From assembly GCA_024516155.1 (NCBI GenBank), contig JAJJXM010000019.1, positions 186,001 through 250,000 on the forward strand: a stretch of DNA of 64,000 nt. The letters are read 5' to 3'. Positions 45,996-57,360 of this stretch are shown in pieces. The DNA comes from Pyronema omphalodes. Taxonomy: Eukaryota; Ascomycota; Pezizomycetes; Pezizales; Pyronemataceae. Position numbers and translations under genes: made by a program. The notes below the pieces were generated by a model. That model was not told the origin of the DNA and searched no databases. It saw only the letters and a program-made list of their open reading frames with translations. Position 1 is the first letter of the stretch. Each line of letters begins with the position of its first letter.

Positions 45996-47988
45996 CTATC
46001 TCATATTCCCCACCACTCTCCTAACCCACGCCTCCTGAGTCTCGCCCGCTCTTCTAGCCAAAGTACGCTGGCCACCATTCCGTTCCCTCGCATTCTCCAT
46101 CTGTTCCCTCATATTCGCCGCGTGTTCCCTCAAAATAGTAGCCTGCTCCAACAATTCCCTTTGCGTAGCAGCTCTATCTCTCCCATCGAATCTTCCTCTC
46201 ATTTCTTCTAGGCGTTCCCGATTGCGTTCCCTACGTTCTCGTTGGACTCTTGCATTAAGTCCAATGCCGTCTGTAATATTGCTATCTATTAAATCCCAGT
46301 ATGCACGTTGGCGACGATTGGTGCTTGGTAAGGTGTAGTCGATACGAGGGTTAAGGATATTTCTCTGTGCTCTGACACCGCGGGTTGTTAGAGCGGCCGC
46401 GGGAATTCCTACGGTGGACATAGGGTCGCGATTAGTTGCTGTATCAGTTGTAGTACCTGTTCCAGTACCAGTGGTTCCTTCTGCTGATATTGGGAGGGGT
46501 GCGGGAGCACGAGATCCGAAAGCGGAGTCGATGACTTCCACATACCTAGCAAAGCGGTGACGAGGGGAAAGTGGGAGTTCTACTGTAGTTCTGCTGGGTG
46601 CCCTGGTGTCGTTAGGTCCCGGGGTATATTCCGACGTTCTCAATATTACTGCCGATGGTGGTACTGACGACAGTGTTCTATCGAATATAGCACTGGATGT
46701 TAAACTAATTTCTCCCGTAGGAAATTCAGGTCCAGGTTCCCCAGCATCTCGTGCTGCTAGCATCGCAGCACGCATTGCACGGGCTTCTTGGGCTCGTTGT
46801 CCATTGCGTTCGAGTTGTCTATTAGCTTCTAGAGTTTCCCTGATATCGGTTTCTCTCAATTCAAGATTCCTGATGGCACGAGCCTCACGCAGGTATTGTT
46901 CTTGAGAGCTGGAATAAACACGTTCCAAGTTTCGTTCCGCCTCTATGAAAGTTGATCGCAGGCGTTCTTCATTTCTTTGTAAAGCGTCTATTCTTCGCTC
47001 CAAGTTTCTCTCGGCCGATTCACGAGATTCTTGGCGGCTAGCAAAAGTATGGTCTGAATGGGGTTCCGCATTTTCTGGTCTTCTTGGTTCCTCAAGTCTT
47101 CGTACCGTTCTACTCTGACGTTCTTGTTGCGCTGTTCGAACTCGGTCTGCTTCTGCATCGAAGGAATCCACCCTCTCTTGAGCTCTGAATTGGTGAACCA
47201 ATCTCATTTCCTCAGCAAGTAGATCCAGACGATGTTGCATCCCCCTAAGTCTTGCCTCCCGTTCCCTCAATCTTGCCAATTCCTCAACACGATTCCTAGA
47301 TTCAACCTCCGTAGTACCCACAACAATCCTCTCCGGTCCTGGCTCTTCTGGTTCGCTAAATCCCAATCTAGTAGACACATCCGTCCAATCCCGGGTTAGA
47401 AACGCATCCTGCAAGTTGCCAATATGTCTGATTTGGTTTACCAAATGCTGAAAACTATCGATAGCGTCACTTGAGAAAGGATGAGTAGCTTGAGATGCTG
47501 TATGGCGAGTATTAGCAGTGGTGAGATCATCTCGTGACTGTCCGACAGTTGCTGTATTACTAGCAGTATCGGAGGAATCAGCAGTGTCATTTTCACCACT
47601 GCCAAAAGTCGCAGCATTGCTAATAGCATCATTTTCTGCAGCTCGAGCCTCCCGCCCGGCATTCAGCAACCTATTCTCTGCTTCTTCTAGTCGCTGTCGT
47701 CGTTGACGTGATAACAGGAACACGACGTCATTTTGGGCGCGGCCTGAAGCTCGGAGGATTTCTGCTAGTGAGGCGAGAGTATCGACAGCTGTGCTGAGCG
47801 CGGGTTGGGTGGTCGAGCTGCTAGGAGCAGTTTGGGGGCATGAGCTGCTGGTGGCGGTGGTATCGGTGGTCGCAACGGGAGGGTCCGGGACGTAGCCGGG
47901 GGCGGTGGGGTCTCGCCAAACTGAGAGGGTTAGCGGGGGTTAGAAGATTGTACACAGAGAAGGGGGGGGGCAGACGAAGGAGTCCCAT
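45996..47988 (-). CDS. Glu/Arg-rich coiled-coil protein, unrecognised
   Basis: The main exon 47920-45996 carries a long open frame rich in Glu, Arg and Ala with heptad character (RLEEAENRLLNAGREARAAEN, LARLREREARLRGMQHRLD, RNLERRIDALQRNEERLR), then a Ser/Thr/Pro-rich linker, then a conserved-looking C-terminal part (NPRIDYTLPSTNRRQRAYWDLID and LARRAGETQEAWVRRVVGNM). The frame is open upstream of 47723 without an ATG. A 55-bp intron (47975-47921, ending CTAACCCTCTCAG) would join it to a 13-nt first exon at 47988, giving MGLLLWRDPTAPGYV and 645 residues in total. The donor (GTCTGC) is poor, so the start is tentative. No known domain. It is unrelated in sequence to the coiled-coil copies A-D around it and on the other strand. 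Confidence 0.6.
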
Positions 47989-50592
47989 AGTTGTACTGTT
48001 GGTTATTGTTTGTTGGTTATTGATTGCTGGTTGTTATTTGTGAGTTGGTGGCTGTCAAGAGTATCCCGCTTGGAGTTGTTGCAAAGACGTCACAGCTTCG
48101 GATGGCGGAGATGACGGAAACGGTAGGCTGCAGAAGCTGAGAGAAGCGTGTATTTATAAGCTCGTGTGACCGGTGGTTCCGTATTGTTCCTTGATGCTTC
48201 AACCTGTAAGGCTGTTGTCGATGATGTACACAATTTGTTCTCACTTTACTGCCGTCTTCGTTTAATGTCGCGAATTGACTGTGGCGAGGTGGTTATTCTT
48301 CGTCGTACTGGAGCGTGAGTATTTAAAAGGTAAGGGAGGTTTCGGTTGGTTTTGCAGGGAAGGTAAATTGTGGCAGCTATTAGCTTCCGTGCGCAGCGTG
48401 GTGCTATTTGCGGAGCTGAGCCGGTACGCTGTAGGAAGTATGTAGCCGGTTTAAGAGCGCGTAAGGAAAAGGAGGTGAGACCGGGGGAGGGAGGGGATGG
48501 TCTTGGCAAAGGCCGGAAAAGGCCCAATATCAACAGACTCGGTTACAGGTTGCATCAACAGGTTGCATCAACCCTCGACGAAATGCATAAAACCCCACAA
48601 ACGGATTAACGACCACACAATTCGTCATGAAGGCCTACATACTCATTTGCCCGTGTAACTTTCTCCCCAAACGAGTCAAAGGCTAGAGAACCACCCGTCA
48701 CCTTGAAGCTATGTATGATGCTGCATGGCGGGTAATGTGCATGCATTTTGACACAACCTGCAACCTGAGACCCGGACCCTGGAACCTTCATTTCATTCGA
48801 TTTCCTCATCTCAATTTCTGTAGCTATTCGGCCGACTGACGTCGATGGAGCTTGGAGAACCAGACTGGTACCATGGGAACTATGTGACACTGAACAGGAA
48901 CCATGGGAATCACCAAAGCTAGGTGGAACCAGGAGAAACTAGTAAAACCAGCTGCGGAAACCAGGAAGTAAAGAAGCATTTTCCCGATGATGTCTCTCTT
49001 ATGGAGTCTTCTACGTTGCTACATCATAATACCACTCGACCTGCGGAGGTGTCAAAACCCCACAGGGTACAATGCCCATGCAGCCCGCGAAGATCGAAAC
49101 CCGAACAACGTACGAAAAGCTAGATAAATGTCACACAAAATGACAATATCCTACATAATGTTTCCGAAGGTATTCAAAAGCATTCAAAGACTTGCATCAC
49201 CTTCTAACTGATGGCAGATACTCAATTATTTTCCATAATTCTCCTACATATCCTTAACCATATGCATCATACAGTCTCATACAAACCCCTCTATCAAAAT
49301 TATAATGGAGCTGATAGTTTCGATCAAGTGCGCGGTATCAATTTTTATAGACCGGGGATACATATGGTTATCATCAAGCTTATCCTGACCATTCTACTAA
49401 TCAGCCACCTGGAAAGAAATGGGCATATTCTTCTACCATAATCTGCATACGGTGACATCTCTTCAGTATAATACCACAAATAGCAGATATTACAACTTAT
49501 TCCTTGGCAAACTTCGCACGAACCTTTCTGTGTACAGCGAAGGAATATGATACAACGCGGGCATTGGTCTGGGTGTAAACCTATAATCCTATAAATCAGA
49601 AAACCAGACAATTAATGAATTGGTTATGAAATCTTAGAGGAATTAATGAATCAACTTCATAAATCATTGGATTGTAGATGGTGGTAACGGTGTATTAAAC
49701 ATCACGGCAATTATGTCAGATACCCCCCACCGCTTATTTTCATTCAACATATGTACCCATCCACCTAGGTACTAGGTCCATACCGCCGTATCTACCGCAT
49801 CTACCGCCTATTCCGCGACAAAATGTTTTCTTCTACATACATACATACCCTCAGCGTAATCTACTTCCACCACAGTTCCAAATCGACCTTGAATTTCTCA
49901 CTAATCAAGCTATTTTTCAACCGCAATAATTAAATACATTAATCAGAATACCGGTCAACAACGTTGATTCCGCATGTTCTCAAACAATAATCTTAAAAGC
50001 GACTACTGGGAGGTGAAGGGCTTTGTGTCTGGATTTGGATTTTGGAAAATTTTTATCGAAAAAAAAAAAAAAAAAAAAAAAAAAAACACTTCTTTGTGAA
50101 TGGTGCGGCCGAATGGATTTAAGTGAGGGTGAGGGGTATATGTATGTTGCATAGAAAATATTTTCGGGGGGGGGGGGGGGGGGGGGGGAGAGAGAGAGAG
50201 AGAGAGAGAGAGAGATACATACATACATGTATCTAGCAAGAGATTATATGGCGATAAGAACACGGTATTAGTGAAGTGGATATGTTGCGTGCGCATCATG
50301 TGGCGTAGAGTAAATTTCGTGAGCTTGCTATTGCTGCTTCGGGGTGAGGAGCTTTAGGATCTGCTGGAAGTTGGTGGAAGACGAATGGGATAAGGTATGT
50401 AGGGAGATTAGGACCTATGTTGCTGTTGCTGTTGTTGTTGCTGTTGCTGCTGGGGATTATGGCTTTGTGAGTGTAGTAGAGGAGGGAATGGGGTGTGTAT
50501 ATGGAGAAAGGATAAGCTGTGCGCACGGTGGGAAGCGCGTCAGGGTCGATATAGGTATGGAGTTTTAACGTGAGATGAAAGCGGTGGATGGA

Positions 50593-50643
<51 letters not shown>

Positions 50644-52107
50644 CGCGTCAAAGGCGTCAGACACATCACCAAACTTCACACCCAACAATGCATCCTCCTC
50701 AAAGCCACATCATCAACCCCTCTTCATAAACAACATCCCTTCATCAACGACTCCCCACAGGCAGCCAGTAAATGAAAAGAAAGTAACTGAGAATAAATCA
50801 AAAATTACGACGCCGAAATCCCCTAAGGAATTTCGCGAAGAACCGTACTCTCGCAGTGCAATGAGAGCCGTTTCTTTGGAGCTCCCTTCTTCATGAGCAA
50901 GGGAGTCGCATCAAGGTAAGTATGAGGATCGAAAGTGGTGGGAAGGATGCCGGGTTTATATAGGCTGGAGGAGGGAGGGAGGGTAACTATTCCATGCGGC
51001 TACAAAGTGCTGCCAATTTTCGCCGACTGCTTGACGACCACGCAGGGTTGAACGAGAACCTTCTATGGATGCATGATGCGGATGTAGTTTAGCGTTCACC
51101 AGGATAGAGCTGCCAACTGGGCCCTGCAAGGTTCCTCCATCCCACGGGTTTCAGTTTGTAACCCCGCGTGTCGGCGGAATCAAAAAACGTGATAAATGAA
51201 GCATGATGCAGCACTTGTGTCTTGGCATTTATCGACAGGGTCCAAAACCGCTTTTTGCTTAGTAACAATCGAGTGATTTTAGATACACCCAATTCCAACT
51301 CCTCATTCATCAACTTCGCTATATATGAGCCGCTATCGAGCTACTAAAAATCTATGAACTATACAGGAAAGATTGTCTGAGGAAATTACGAGTCTTGTAG
51401 CCTATATAATGACTTTCTCAATTCTGGATGCTCTGATCATACATTTCCTGATTTCACAGGCGCTCCACAGCTGCTGTCCGCTGTGATCTGTTTTCCGCCC
51501 AACTATGGTAGAGTTAGAAAGGGAAAAAATTCCTTACTGTTTGAGATCAGCTCTTTATAAATGATGTAATCCCTACTCGGGACTGCAACTGGCAATGACT
51601 GCGAGAATGCCCGAACGGGAATCACCGAGAAATGGATCTATACTACAATTGCACCGTGTTTAATGGAAACCTAAAATCATTCTCCGCGCTGCCTGAAATT
51701 CAGGTTAGAATACGAATGATGAGGGAATCTATGTATTTCAAGGGAATCACAGGCGAGCGATTGGCGACAAATCACACACCAAGAAAACATGGTGGCCCAA
51801 AAACTCAGGGGATTAGAAAAACCATGCGTCTGGAAAGGTACTAGAACCGGAATAATGCTGATTTTGCGACAGTTATTCTCTGGGTAATAAAAATGTCCAG
51901 GAAAACAGCACTTTCCTCAAATGCATACTATCGCTGTGTATGTTTGTTCAGAACGCAGTGGTCAAGAAATCTTAATCCGTGTGGAGGCGTTCTGTTTTCA
52001 GACCCCTAGTACAATGTTTGAATGGGACTAGGTAATATTTTCCTTTTTTTCAACCCGCATATGCACTGTTAGACCCCTTGTGATGAAAATCTGTGTAGGA
52101 TCCGCTC
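47989..52107. other. Gene-free spacer, 48.0-52.1 kb
   Basis: No supported gene in about 4 kb. It contains an A run (about 50060-50086), a G run of about 23 (50166-50188) followed by an AG microsatellite (50189-50214), CTGTTG-type repeats (50420-50455) and an AAGC microsatellite (50594-50642). From about 51840 the upstream region shared with coiled-coil copy D begins (CCGGAATAATGCTGAT, CCAGGAAAACAGCAC). Confidence 0.5.
50594..50642. repeat. AAGC tetranucleotide microsatellite
   Basis: About twelve AAGC units in a row. Confidence 0.9.
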
Positions 52108-52115
52108 TATATAAA
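52108..52115 (+). promoter_or_regulatory. TATA box of coiled-coil copy C
   Basis: TATATAAA in the context GATCCGCTCTATATAAA, 157 bp before the start at 52265; copy D has the same context at 57208, 153 bp before its start. Confidence 0.55.
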
Positions 52116-52264
52116 TCTCCTCCATGTCCACTTTCTTGCATCTACTACCAACCCACTCACTTACCCCAACTTCTCTTCTTCCACTTATACTCCATCTACA
52201 AACTGCAACAACCTTAGAATCGAACACTTTATAACTACCTAAGCCAAAGTTACCGCTCCACGTT

Positions 52265-53936
52265 ATGACCCATCAGCACGCCGTACCGGGGCTCACCTCG
52301 GTACCGATTCCTAAGTCTCAGACCAATACACCAACGACCACCTTAGAAAACAAAACTCCAAAACCGGAGGATACTAAAGCTTCCAACGACTCCACGGCGG
52401 AAAAACAAGATCTAGTCATATCCGAATTCGAGAAGAGTTTCCTTTGTCTTGAAGTTGCAATTCGAGAGTTCTCAGAAATACAAGCAGCTACCAAAAAGCA
52501 GTCCAAAAACGCAGGGGATTTCCACCAACAACATATCGATAAAGTTACCAACGAGAAGGATGATCTTGAAAAGGGATGCATTCAGATGGAAGAGAGATAT
52601 AAGAAAGTAAAGGAGGATAATGACCCGCTAGCGGAGGAGATTGCTAAGCTGAAGAAACAGCTTGCGATTGATGATAAGCAATATTATAACATGGTAGAGA
52701 GCCAGAAGTTAATCGAGCATCTGACCATTGAAAATAATCAGCTTAAGGAAGCTCGTGAGGCTGCTATTAAACAGCTCAAGGCCCAACCCATTATGCAGGA
52801 TATGATTAATAAGTTGGTCAAGGAAAAGAAGAAACGAGAAGAGAAGTACCGTAACAGCACTACCGAAATGGAGGCGCAGAATAAACAACTTCAGAAGCAT
52901 GCGGAGGATTTGGCGAACGAAGTCCAGATGCTGCGCAAGGAGAATGCGGAATCACAGAAGGAGATTAGCAAGGCTGGACAGAATGGAGCTACTTTGGACA
53001 TGGCAAAGCTTCTCAAGAGATATTACGAAATCGAGGAGCAGTTTGGACAAATGAAGAGAGATATCAAACAAGACATGAAGAATACCTTGGCCAAGAAGGA
53101 AAAGAAGATGTTTCAACAGGTCCAAGAACATATTCTGCAGAATGACAAACGGACACAGGAGGCCCTCATGGACACCGAGAAACGTGTACAGGAAGCCAAT
53201 ATGGTTAATATGAAACAAGTACAAGAAGCCCTTGCTGAGTGTGAGAATATGATGCAAAAGAACGTCGACACGCAACTGGAAGCAACCAAAGATTATTTTC
53301 AAAAACAAGTTGAGGGACGCCTTGCAGAGAATGAGAAGCGGTTCCAAGAACGTCTCGATATCAATGAGGTTAAGATCTGGAGGCTCATGATGTCAAGACT
53401 CAGCATGATTTTATGGATATCATCTCCAAGCATTTTCAGAAAGTATATGAGATCCAGAAAATTGAGGAAACCGTTCGTGTAGTATCTGGTGATACCATTA
53501 ATGAACAGGGTTATTTCACCAGACTGATGGTGAGAACTCCACGCCTTTGTCCTTAGTGGGGATGATATTGCAGATGAACTGACCCAAACAGCCACTGAAA
53601 GAAGTGCCGGATAACTTAATTGAAATCAGTGGTGCATTCAACGGCGCCTACGTTTATGTGGAGCGAAACAGAATTGCAACATTCGAGGCAAGTTGATATA
53701 AACATTCCATCGAGTCTCAGGGCATACAGAAAAGTAACTAATAACAATTTTAGAATTTTAAAACTCTGCTCAGGGGCCTTTGGGCAGTTGGTTTGGATAT
53801 TTTCTATGACTGCTTCTACCACAAGGGAATATATCATGCCCCCAGCCAATGGAGTGATTTTTCTGCAAGCTTTAAACGCATCAGTGTCACCCCACACCCC
53901 AGCAATCCCAGTTCCCATGCATTCAAATGCACTTGA
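52265..53936 (+). pseudogene. Coiled-coil repeat protein, copy C (frameshifted)
   Basis: Exon 1 starts MTHQHAVPGLTSVP and follows the family through the coiled coil (KLLKRYYEIEEQFGQM at about 52998-53050), with its own extra N-terminal helix (FEKSFLCLEVAIREF). Near 53380 the frame shifts: the homologous continuation (VKTQHDFMDIIS...GYFTRLM) lies in another frame, while the open one ends at 53482. The junction lies inside the 29-residue repeat region, where only remnants of one repeat remain, so an unequal exchange probably removed repeats out of phase. The end of exon 1, intron 1, exon 2 (53592-53687) and exon 3 (53754-53936) otherwise look intact, and intron 2 has a GC donor (GCAAGT). It would encode a shortened 405-residue coiled coil without the C-terminal domain unless the shift is a sequencing error. 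Confidence 0.65.
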
Positions 53937-54783
53937 TAAGCTCTATACACACAGAAGGAGAGATTTCAGTATATCAACCAAAAACCTCTTTCCCGCGGTC
54001 CCATTTACCACATCAGTCCCTCGGGCACATAGTATCCCAACCTAAAATTTTCCTATCAGAATCATCGACTCATTTCAGGCGACATCTAGGTATATTTCTA
54101 TTACGGTATCATGTACTTAGCTTAAATACCATTCCTTACCTGTTTGTATACTGAGCTCGTGCCTAATCTAATAATCCTGTACTGTATTCTCTATATAGTG
54201 ATGGTAAGATATGATAACTATAACCATATACCCACAGAAACCACAAAACTTCCATAAATTTGCAACGGTCTCTATGCATACTTCGCCGCCGCTTATATCA
54301 ACCGCGTTCGTATACTTTCTGCAATAAATAATCCATGATTGATGTTTAGAAACTTAGAAAGTATATATAGACAAATGAACTTGTAAATATTAGTATCTGG
54401 ATAGTTGAGATGTTCTAATATGTACATATGTTCTGTATTTTATAGCCAGGATATAAATTCTTGCAACCGAATGTCAGGTTGCAGGTCTCAGGTTTAACGG
54501 AACTTAAAGAAACTGAAAATAAGAAATATCAAGAGTAAAAAAAGGGATTACCAAAGTATAAGGATTGATTCTTCTGAACATTTCTATCGTACGGCAGTCA
54601 ACTACAGTTGACGGCAAGTTTTAGGGCCGGTCGTAATTCAAGGTGCCAGACGACCCATAATTTTGTGGTCCAGACTATCCAAACCCTGGAATGGCGCAGA
54701 GAGATCATGGGAAGCGCTTGGACTGTCCCAGCTTTATGGTGATCTGTGTCAGGAGAAACTGGGGATTGATGCATATTAGAGTG
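53937..54783. other. 3' flank of copy C and spacer
   Basis: To about 54250 the sequence parallels the 3' flanks of copies A and D (AATCATCGACTCATTTCAGGCGACAT near 54060). Beyond that I see nothing until the solo LTR. Confidence 0.5.
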
Positions 54784-54788
54784 GTTGG

Positions 54789-55441
54789 TGTCACGGCGCC
54801 AACCATACGTAGAGCTAGGAAGAAAAAAAAATAGAAAATAATAAAAAGAATTGAGACGGAAGAGGATAATAGGATAAGGGAAGGAAGTTATCGGGAGAAG
54901 AGAGGGACCGGAATACGAAGGAAGAAGGAACGGAGGAAGGGAGAAAGGAGGAGCAGCGAATGGAGGACTCCGGAAAGGAATAGACTGGGGGATTAAGGGA
55001 GAAGGCGGGGACTACGGAAGGGATGAAGGGAGGAAGTACGACGGAAGATATGAGGGATTATGGGAGGACTAGGAAACTAGGAACGGAAGGGCAGGACTAG
55101 GGAACGGGGAGGAAGGAGATAAGAGATGGAGATGAGGAAGTAGGGAATAAAGGGAAGGAGGAAGGGGAAAGTCGGAATGGAAGGGATTTAGGATAGGGAA
55201 CGAGATGAGGGAAGGAGCGGGGAAGAGTCAAGGGTCGGGGAAAAAAGAGAAGACGGGAAAAGATAAATAGCTGGAATGTACTCCATAGTCAGGTTCTGTA
55301 TGCAACGTCTTGTATTAATCCATCAAGTATAAGTCGTGCCTCATCCTTCACAGTCCGCCCCGTCCCCCAGTGTCATAGCCTGTCACTCGCCGCCGAGCCC
55401 GCGAGTCCCCTAGCCTCGTCCGCCCACAGTCCGCCGTTACA
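54789..55441 (+). mobile_element. Solo LTR, 653 bp
   Basis: The element starts TGTCACGG and ends CCGTTACA, so its ends are imperfect inverted repeats with the TG...CA termini of LTRs. GTTGG stands on both sides (54784-54788 and 55442-55446), a 5-bp target duplication. Inside, about 430 bp (54825-55265) are strongly purine-rich on the plus strand, followed by an ATAAATAG box near 55264 and a pyrimidine-richer end, an order like U3, TATA and R-U5. No internal retrotransposon sequence flanks it, so it is a solo LTR left by recombination. The family (Ty3 or Copia) cannot be told from this. Confidence 0.8.
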
Positions 55442-55446
55442 GTTGG

Positions 55447-56708
55447 CATTGTGCCAGCGGTCAGGTTGTCTGCACGCAATGAATGAAATTGTGGAACGGA
55501 ACTGTAGAAGAGGAAACATGCCTAAATATTTGTTGTCTGTCAGAGTTTCCATGCCATTCATAGGACGGTTATAGCACTGTTCAACAGAAGGATGGAAACT
55601 GGCTAAGACCCGTGTTTGGATCATGTGCTAATTCCAATATAGGCTATCTGGCAGAAAACAAGAACCCACTTATTCATTGCACTGTAAAAGCCGGTGACAT
55701 TGGTAAAAATCTTTCCAGCCACCCCTCTCTTACACAGGCCTTTCCTACAACGTCATGTACAACATCATCGAATGTCACTCGACCACACAGGTATTAAAAG
55801 TTCGAATCCTGCGCGGGCCTTGACGCCTGAACTGGAAAAAAGGAACACTCGGAATACTAGAGAGGCTAAGGATAATTGTCACTAGAAGTCATTATCCCGG
55901 TGGGTTTAGCAATTATCTAGACACACAGTTTTTGATTGATGCGAAAACCCTGCCCTACAGCGTCGGTGCGAGAGGAAGTGAAATTCCATTTCCCCGCCCC
56001 AGATAATATGTATTTTTTTTAGAAGTTGGATATCAGAGAGTGTAGCAATGGGGATCTCCTATAACATCGTTCCTCTTTTGTGAGTTTCGGAATTTGCGAT
56101 CTGAGAAAACTGGTCTGGGAAACGGGCAGGGATGGAATGGAAGGTGGGTGGGGGTTCAAACGAAGAGTTTCAGCGACTCAACAATTCCCTAAACATTATT
56201 TGTCTTTGTGAGAAAGGACAGGGAGAGACAGACGGTTCTATTATGGATAATTATGACGATACAGAGAGAGGAAGCATTATGTATAGTAGAAAAGTCGGTT
56301 GGTCTCATCCTCCTTATCACATCCCGGTTGGTGTCTCACCTTGTCCCCCTCAAGGTTCGTCTTGATCAAACTCAAGGACCTTGTTCCGACAAGCTGGATT
56401 GCCTCTTCTCAGCAATCTCCCAACAGCCTTGTACTATAAATCTGCAGGGTGAGTTCCACTTGTATAATATGAGTTGGGAGGAGTTCTTGTAAACGAACTG
56501 TCTCAATATTTCTGTTCATTTGCCAACTTTCATCCTTATCTGCTCATTATGATTCTTCATTGTACTTCACCCTGAACATTCAGATTGCTTTATGAAATAA
56601 AAAGGAGCGTGCGTACTGCAAGCCAATCGTAGGCCAACTATTGGCGAAAAAACCGAATCAAATAAAAGTGTGAAAGTGACTATGGTCAGACGTCGGATGA
56701 GCTGGCAC
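55447..56708. other. Gene-free spacer, 55.4-56.7 kb
   Basis: I see no gene, RNA gene or clear repeat. A tRNA-like T-loop string near 55799 was examined and rejected. Confidence 0.4.
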
Positions 56709-56870
56709 TTGGGAAGACAAAGAGAGGCAGAAGGATGGAGATGGAGATCTTAGTGAGTGACATTGGATAACGAGCAAATATACCATCGACAGAACAAACA
56801 TAACGGGGAGATGTGTACTAAGACAACATCCACCTCCACAAGCAGTCACAGCACAGAGCACGGCTCAACA
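56709..56870 (-). mobile_element. Short LTR-like insertion e (162 bp, inverted)
   Basis: Flanked by GGCAC at 56704-56708 and 56871-56875. Read on the minus strand it begins TGTTGAGCCGTGC, like the other TGTTG elements, and is homologous to the element inside copy B (43075-43245). Its far end (CTTCCCAA) lacks the usual CA. It lies about 340 bp upstream of the TATA box of copy D. Confidence 0.6.
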
Positions 56871-57207
56871 GGCACTCTTTAACAAAAAGGCTGCGACCTG
56901 AAGGTACAGGGCACCAGAACAAGCATGAGCCCGTAAAGATGTCAAAATTGGCGTAATGTTGATTCCGTGATAGTCGATCCCCTGGTAATTGAGGTGTTGG
57001 GACAAACAGCACTTTTCTCACATGCATACCATAGCTGTGCATGTTTGTTCAGAATACGGTGGTCTAGGAATTGAATTCTGGGTCCAGTTATCCTTTTCTC
57101 CAACCACTAGCGCAATCCTTTGATGGTACTGGTCAACATTGTTTTTGCTTTGGACCCGCCTCGGCTCTGTTTGACCCCTCTGAAGAAAGTTTATGAAAGA
57201 TCCGCTC

Positions 57208-57215
57208 TATATAAA
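57208..57215 (+). promoter_or_regulatory. TATA box of coiled-coil copy D
   Basis: TATATAAA, 153 bp before the start codon at 57361, in the context shared with copy C. It argues for transcription starting after about 57235 and hence for the ATG at 57361 rather than the in-frame ATG at 57193. Confidence 0.6.
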
Positions 57216-57360
57216 GCTCCTCCAGGTCCCACTTCTTCCTTTCACCACTAGCCCGCACAATCACCCCAAGTCGCCTTCTACCACTTGTACCGCATCTTCA
57301 ACCGCAAACACCCTCCACTTCCACCTCTTCTACAACCGATTAAAGCCATCACTTCGCACC

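Noticed and set aside
50296..50688. 130-codon minus-strand frame with Leu-Ala-Cys-Leu repeat
   Set aside because: The repeat is the AAGC microsatellite; the remainder has no conserved character.
55797..55816. GTTCGAATCC string like a tRNA T-loop
   Set aside because: Flanking bases cannot form the T stem and no cloverleaf or acceptor stem is found upstream.
57193..57360. In-frame upstream ATG of coiled-coil copy D
   Set aside because: It lies before the TATA box at 57208 and the paralogues start at the position equivalent to 57361.
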